A model generated the notes under the pieces. It made no database searches. It saw nothing but the letters and a program-made list of their open reading frames with translations, and had not been told where the DNA came from. Position numbers and translations under genes: made by a program. From the NCBI RefSeq assembly GCF_007673095.1, contig NZ_VDYZ01000005.1:1-64000 (forward strand): a stretch of 64,000 nucleotides of DNA, written 5' to 3'. The DNA is from Corynebacterium glyciniphilum AJ 3170. GTDB lineage: Bacteria > Actinomycetota > Actinomycetes > Mycobacteriales > Mycobacteriaceae. Of this stretch, positions 60,015 to 64,000 are shown in pieces (position 1 is the first letter of the stretch; each line of letters begins with the position of its first letter).

Positions 60015-61145
60015 TCAGGGGCGGGGAACGTTCTTCACCAGCTTCTGGGCCTCCGCGACCTCGATGCGTTGGTGTTCGTACAGATCATCGACGCCCTGGG
60101 GATCCAGGACAGGGGAGTACGGGTCTCCGAATCCTGTGTCGACTCCTGTGAGGATTTCGAGGACCCCGAGGCCGCATACAGGGACATAGTAGGGGCTGTA
60201 ACCACCTTCCTGAATAAAGACAACGTGGCCCTGACACAGCGTGTCAGCCGCCTCGAGGAGCAGGCGGGTCAGCGTCTTGAAACCCCGCTGCGTGACCATC
60301 TGCCGTGCGAGGGGGTCCATTGCCGAAGCATCGAATCCGCTGGCGACGATGATGAGTTCGGGCTGGAACGTGTCGAGTGCGGGGACGACGACATCGCGCA
60401 TGGCGCGCTCGTAGACGGCATTGCCGCTGCCCGGAGGGAGGGGGATGTTGAGGGCTGCCCCGGCTCCGGCGCCCGCTCCGTTGTCCTCCCGGAAGCCTGA
60501 TTCCGGTGGGAAGCATCGGTCCTGGTGCAATGAGATCGTGAGGACGCTGGGGTCCTCCCACCAGATGTCCTGTGTTCCGTTGCCGTGGTGGACGTCCCAG
60601 TCGACGATCGCCACGCGCGAGAGCCCGAGGACGTCCCGTGCATATGCGGTAGCGACGGAGACGTTGTTGAACAGGCAGAAGCCCATTCCCCGCGCCCGCT
60701 CGGCATGGTGTCCGGGTGGGTTGATGAGTGCGTAGGCAGTGTCGACGTCACCGTTCACTACAGCGCGCACGGCTTCGATGGCGCCGCCTGATGCCCGGCA
60801 GGCGATGTCGTACCCACCTTTACCGAGTGGGCTCGCGCCGTCGCCGGCGTCGCCTCCCTTCGTGTTTTTCGATTGGGAGCGGATCCACTCCACGTGTTCA
60901 GTGGTGTGGACCCTGAGGAGGTCGTCTTCCTGGGCCAGGCCGGCTTTCAGCGGCGACAGGACGTCGACCAGCGGTGAAACCTGGACAGCCTCATGGAACC
61001 TCCGCTTGGTGTCTGCATGGGCGATGTGGTGACTGATGGGCTGTAGTCCGAGGGACGGGTCGGCGGGTGCGAATCCGCCGCTTCCGCTGTCCACCCATCC
61101 GTAGAGGGTGTCCCAGAGGTATCCGACTCGTCGTTGTGGTGCCAT
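60015..61145 (-). CDS. Histone-deacetylase-superfamily amidohydrolase (acetylpolyamine amidohydrolase-like)
   Basis: Zinc deacetylase of 376 residues, class II HDAC-like. The His-His charge relay is in PPGHHAERARGMGFCLFNN, zinc ligands Asp and His are in VDWDVHHGNGTQD and the third Asp is in ASGFDASAMDPLA. The catalytic Tyr lies in IQEGGYSPYY. The ATG at 61145 matches the family start; the ATG 72 bp further upstream has no support. In bacteria such enzymes deacetylate acetylpolyamines, acetoin-pathway proteins or other N-acyl amines. It lies 100 bp after the TRAP transporter genes on the same strand, suggesting that the transporter imports its amide substrate. Confidence 0.87.
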   Translation of the reverse strand: MAPQRRVGYLWDTLYGWVDSGSGGFAPADPSLGLQPISHHIAHADTKRRFHEAVQVSPLVDVLSPLKAGLAQEDDLLRVHTTEHVEWIRSQSKNTKGGDAGDGASPLGKGGYDIACRASGGAIEAVRAVVNGDVDTAYALINPPGHHAERARGMGFCLFNNVSVATAYARDVLGLSRVAIVDWDVHHGNGTQDIWWEDPSVLTISLHQDRCFPPESGFREDNGAGAGAGAALNIPLPPGSGNAVYERAMRDVVVPALDTFQPELIIVASGFDASAMDPLARQMVTQRGFKTLTRLLLEAADTLCQGHVVFIQEGGYSPYYVPVCGLGVLEILTGVDTGFGDPYSPVLDPQGVDDLYEHQRIEVAEAQKLVKNVPRP

Positions 61146-61245
61146 GGTGGTTCTCCTGGTCTGGTGGTGTGGTGGGGGTGGGAGAGGTGACCCCACTATA
61201 TTTCGTGGAGAAACCAACTCTGTACCGGAAAAATACGGTATTCGA

Positions 61246-62577
61246 TCAGCCCGCCATGAGCTGTGGAAGGAAGGTCACCAACCACGGCAGCAGGCAGAGG
61301 ATAAGAACGACGGTCAGGTCCGAGATGATCCACGGGATGGCCGCCCGGTATATCGTGAACAGAGGGAGCCAGGGGGCCGTGGACTTCATGACGAACAGGC
61401 CCATGCCAAAGGGTGGAGAGATATTTCCGATCTGCAGGGTGACGAGAACGATGATGGAGAACCACACAGGGTCCCATCCGAACTGCGTAACGATCGGCAT
61501 GAGCAACGGGGCTGTGATCAGCATGATCGATGCCTGATCAATGAAACACGAGAGAATCACCAGGAGTACGACGATAAGGAAGATCATCAGCGCTCCGTTG
61601 GCGATACTGCCGGAAACCCACTGGACGAGACCCGCGGTGGCACCCATGTAGGCCATGATCTGCGAGTACAGGGTTGACGCCATGACGAGGATGAAGATCG
61701 TTCCCGTGATGCGAATGCTTCCGACTCCAGCACCCAAGAGCTCCTTGACAGAGAACCGTCCGGTGGCGAAGGCGAGGATGATCGATGCGAGTGCTCCGAA
61801 AGCTGCTGCCTCGGTAGGAGTCGCAATGCCAGTGAATATCACTACGAGCACTGCGATTGCGATGATGCCCGGCAGGAGGAGATTGTTGAGAAAACCTCGG
61901 AGAATTTCGGTAGCGGAACGGCGCGGGGGCAGATTCTGTTCGGCATCCGGGGAGGCGTTACCGACAGCAGCTTTCCGGCTTTTCCACAAGACGATGGCCA
62001 CATAACCCAGTGCCATGAGGATTCCGGGTACGATTCCTGCGATAAGGAGCGGGCCGATGGAGACATTGGCGACGCCGCCCCAGAGGATGGCGAGCGCGCT
62101 CGGGGGGAACACCATCGCAAGCCCACCAGCGGCGAGAATTGATCCGGCGGAAAGTCGTGTGTCGTATCCTGCTGCCTTCATCTGCGGTAGAAGAGTTCGA
62201 CTGAGCAGAGCTGTGTTCGCCAGCGAGGAGCCAGACAGTATGCCGAAGGCGCTGCCACCAGCGACGGCGACCATGGGGAGTCGGCCAGGAACTCGGCGAA
62301 GGAGCTTCGCGATCTCCACGATGGCGTCCTGGGCGATGTGGGAGCGGAACAGCACGTCCCCCATGAGGATGAACAGGGGGATCGCGGTGAAAGTGAAACT
62401 GTTGACCGAGCTGATCACGCTCAGGCTGAGCAGGCGCGAAGTGACTTCGATGTCACCGAAGATCAGTAGCGATGAGACGATCCCGACGGCGAAGATGCCG
62501 AAGGCGACGGGAATGCGAAGGAAAAGAACGAGGATCAGAGCCAGGATGTAGACGGGGAGAAAGATGTACCATTCCAT
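61246..62577 (-). CDS. dctM: TRAP transporter large permease (DctM)
   Basis: 443-residue membrane protein with about 12 segments, the transport subunit of a tripartite ATP-independent periplasmic transporter using a sodium or proton gradient. Family features are FTAIPLFILMGDVLFRSHIA, GILSGSSLANTALLSRTLLPQM, GSILAAGGLAMVFPPSALAILWGGVA, and late PLLMPIVTQFGWDPVWF with GNISPPFGMGLFVMKS. It begins 3 bp after the dctQ gene in the same operon. Confidence 0.92.
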   Translation of the reverse strand: MEWYIFLPVYILALILVLFLRIPVAFGIFAVGIVSSLLIFGDIEVTSRLLSLSVISSVNSFTFTAIPLFILMGDVLFRSHIAQDAIVEIAKLLRRVPGRLPMVAVAGGSAFGILSGSSLANTALLSRTLLPQMKAAGYDTRLSAGSILAAGGLAMVFPPSALAILWGGVANVSIGPLLIAGIVPGILMALGYVAIVLWKSRKAAVGNASPDAEQNLPPRRSATEILRGFLNNLLLPGIIAIAVLVVIFTGIATPTEAAAFGALASIILAFATGRFSVKELLGAGVGSIRITGTIFILVMASTLYSQIMAYMGATAGLVQWVSGSIANGALMIFLIVVLLVILSCFIDQASIMLITAPLLMPIVTQFGWDPVWFSIIVLVTLQIGNISPPFGMGLFVMKSTAPWLPLFTIYRAAIPWIISDLTVVLILCLLPWLVTFLPQLMAG

Positions 62578-62580
62578 GAT

Positions 62581-63210
62581 CTACCCCTCCTCTCGTTTCG
62601 GTGCGGCGGGTTGATCGGTGGGCTTCCGCACCCGTGCCCGGGTGGTCCTGATCGATCGGATGAGGTAGAAGACGGTGGCGTGCAGCATGACTGCGAATCC
62701 CACGAACACAGCCAGCGACAGCCAGTACCGGTGGAGTGCCAGCTCGCCCGCCATGGTTGTTTTGGTGGTCCAGTCATTGATGAGGAGTTCCAGCGCGCTG
62801 AACGTCAGGAACAGTGCCACGATGAGCTGCACAACCGCGCCGATAAGTTGACCGATGACGACCAGCGTCGGCCGGTTGAACATGTCGAGGATCTCGACCT
62901 TGAAGTTGTCGTCGGCGGCCGTCGCGGCAGGGATGACGAGGACGGTGATCAGCACCATCGCCAAGGCTGACAACTCTACGGCACCGAGAACTCCGTGACC
63001 GGTGAACCGCATGACCACGGTGACGGCAATGAATACAGCGAGCACCAGAATCACGACGGCGCCGAGGTATTCGAGGAGTCGCTCCGGCAACCATGTCCGG
63101 GCGGATATATCGGTGGTGTCGTTGACGGTGTCGGGCAGTGCCTCGAGCGCTTCCTCGGCGCTGTTGGCTGGGGAAATCCCGCCGCCGGTGTGGGAAGTTG
63201 TCGAACTCAT
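62581..63210 (-). CDS. dctQ: TRAP transporter small permease (DctQ)
   Basis: 209 residues with four membrane helices (LEYLGAVVILVLAVFIAVTVV, ALAMVLITVLVIPAAT, LIGAVVQLIVALFLTFSAL, LSLAVFVGFAVMLHATVFYL). RFTGHGVLGAVELSALAMV and TAADDNFKVEIL are the usual DctQ signature stretches, and the N-terminal 40 residues are an unusually long polar extension. The ATG overlaps the binding-protein gene stop by 4 bp. Confidence 0.88.
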   Translation of the reverse strand: MSSTTSHTGGGISPANSAEEALEALPDTVNDTTDISARTWLPERLLEYLGAVVILVLAVFIAVTVVMRFTGHGVLGAVELSALAMVLITVLVIPAATAADDNFKVEILDMFNRPTLVVIGQLIGAVVQLIVALFLTFSALELLINDWTTKTTMAGELALHRYWLSLAVFVGFAVMLHATVFYLIRSIRTTRARVRKPTDQPAAPKREEG

Positions 63211-64000
63211 TGCATGTCCTCCTGGAGCTCTTCGGTGTCTGACACGAACGCCCCTCCGGGGACGCGGTCGTAGCCACGCCCTTCGAGCGGAACATCGTAG
63301 GCATCCCGTAGATCCGCGGCGGCCGGGGACGTGGTGAGGATGCGATCCCAGTCGAGATCCTCCCAGCCGTCGACATACGCGAGTTTGAGCAGCGCTTCAG
63401 AGTCCTCCTCGTTCAGACGTGTCTCCTGAACCCCCGCGTCGTGCCATTGCTGGGTCTCTTCGACCGTTCGGTCAAGGTAGTGGGCGAAGATGTCGGGTTC
63501 GGTGTCTGCGAGGGTGTCGGTCAACGCGTGTTGGGTCCGGGTATCCAGGCGGTCCCAGGCTCGTTCGTTCATCAGGAGGTTGGCTACCGATTCGTAGAAC
63601 CGGGGTGCGAGATCATGGTTGACGACTCCTTCGAGACCAAGGCTCGAGGGGCCCACAGAAGCCCAGGTGGCACCTGAGACGACGTTGCGTTCCAGCGCTG
63701 TGTAAACTTCGCCGCCCGGTAGGTCCACGGGGACACCATTCATGCGACTGACCATCCCGGAGGTCGCTGACGAGGTCCGGTACGATCCTCCTCGGAGGTC
63801 CAGCCCGTCGATGTTGTCCCTGCTCAAGATCACCTGCGGCATGCCGGCAACTGCGCGTCCGAGATAGGTGACGCCAAGCTGCTCGCGGTGGATCTCGTCG
63901 TAGATCTCCACTACCCCGTTCTCTCTCTCCTCCATGGGTGTGAACGGGGTAAATCGAGCAAGCTCCATCGCCGGGACCTGGTCAACGTAGTAGTCCCCGG
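63207..64000 (-). CDS. TRAP transporter solute-binding protein (DctP), 5' part beyond window
   Basis: The frame is open to the window edge, so at least 263 C-terminal residues are present and the signal peptide is missing. DctP-like segments are VTYLGRAVAGMPQVILSRDNI, LDLRGGSYRTSSATSGMVSRMNGV, PGGEVYTALERNVVSGATW and MNERAWDRLDTRTQHALTD. In characterised DctP proteins an Arg near the LRG.. segment clamps the substrate carboxylate; Arg in SYRTSS is a candidate. It binds the substrate outside the membrane and delivers it to DctQM. Confidence 0.85.
   Translation of the reverse strand, partial: GDYYVDQVPAMELARFTPFTPMEERENGVVEIYDEIHREQLGVTYLGRAVAGMPQVILSRDNIDGLDLRGGSYRTSSATSGMVSRMNGVPVDLPGGEVYTALERNVVSGATWASVGPSSLGLEGVVNHDLAPRFYESVANLLMNERAWDRLDTRTQHALTDTLADTEPDIFAHYLDRTVEETQQWHDAGVQETRLNEEDSEALLKLAYVDGWEDLDWDRILTTSPAAADLRDAYDVPLEGRGYDRVPGGAFVSDTEELQEDMQ

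Noticed and set aside
1..64000. CRISPR arrays, rRNA, tRNA or riboswitches
   Set aside because: No regularly spaced repeats, cloverleaf-like or conserved rRNA stretches, or known riboswitch cores were seen by eye on either strand. A covariance-model scan would be decisive.

Overview
The window is GC-rich DNA from an actinobacterium. Operons are packed with 1-8 bp ATGA/GTGA-type overlaps, GTG starts are common, and the families present (paired acyl-CoA dehydrogenases, thiolase-like TLP1 protein, MadLM/Mdc malonate system, self-sufficient CYP116B-type P450) suggest the order Mycobacteriales, most likely a soil, skin or cheese-type Corynebacterium. This placement is inference, since no rRNA or other species marker is present. 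No tRNA, rRNA or CRISPR array was seen. Nearly everything is catabolic: about ten substrate-specific modules, each with its own regulator and often its own transporter.

Layout. 1-830: end of an IS630-type insertion sequence, cut by the window edge. 884-4751: AidB-like acyl-CoA dehydrogenase and its TetR repressor, divergent from an acyl-CoA ligase, with a perfect 16-bp palindrome between them. 4758-14197: an amino-sugar locus. One arm (minus) is SIS isomerase, PfkB kinase, class II aldolase, DeoR regulator and NagA deacetylase. The other arm (plus) is a three-gene PTS with an ascorbate-type membrane component, a second SIS protein and a secreted lectin/glucanase-like protein. Together they can encode uptake of an N-acetylhexosamine (best fit N-acetylgalactosamine) and its conversion to triose phosphates. 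14198-17861: a decayed zone with a second ascorbate-type IIC and a GntR regulator that have both lost their 5' ends at one junction near 15670, an SDR, and a headless alpha/beta hydrolase.

17862-26206: a complete malonate module, LysR regulator divergent from madLM (uptake) and mdcA-B-CD-E-G-H (biotin-independent malonate decarboxylase and its cofactor enzymes). The acyl-carrier subunit MdcC is fused to the beta subunit MdcD. 26231-27783: a BrnA-like antitoxin preceded by a 25-codon vestige resembling the start of BrnT, then an unrecognised acidic protein. 27978-36137: an acyl-CoA degradation operon (tandem class III CoA-transferase, enoyl-CoA hydratase, TLP1-type thiolase-like protein, two acyl-CoA dehydrogenases) with a convergent LysR gene.

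36290-44584: an IclR-controlled operon (NTF2-like protein, two SDRs, KstD-like flavoprotein, MHS transporter) followed by a self-sufficient P450 with its own operator-like palindromes. 44601-47429: two MarR genes flanking a GntP permease. 47592-53065: a homogentisate operon (homogentisate dioxygenase, unknown protein, fumarylacetoacetase, both subunits of 3-oxoacid CoA-transferase, alpha/beta hydrolase). It takes homogentisate to fumarate and acetoacetyl-CoA but has no recognisable maleylacetoacetate isomerase. 53225-55986: membrane or housekeeping-type genes and a nucleoside hydrolase. 56245-60007: GMC oxidoreductase, MFS transporter and LuxR regulator. 60015-64000: a histone-deacetylase-like amidohydrolase downstream of a TRAP transporter whose binding protein runs off the end.

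The observations most worth following are the ascorbate-type PTS paired with a GalNAc-like pathway and a secreted unknown protein, the MdcC-MdcD fusion, the unknown protein in the homogentisate operon, the double-decapitation scar at 15.67 kb, and the set of spaced inverted repeats around the MarR/P450/permease genes.
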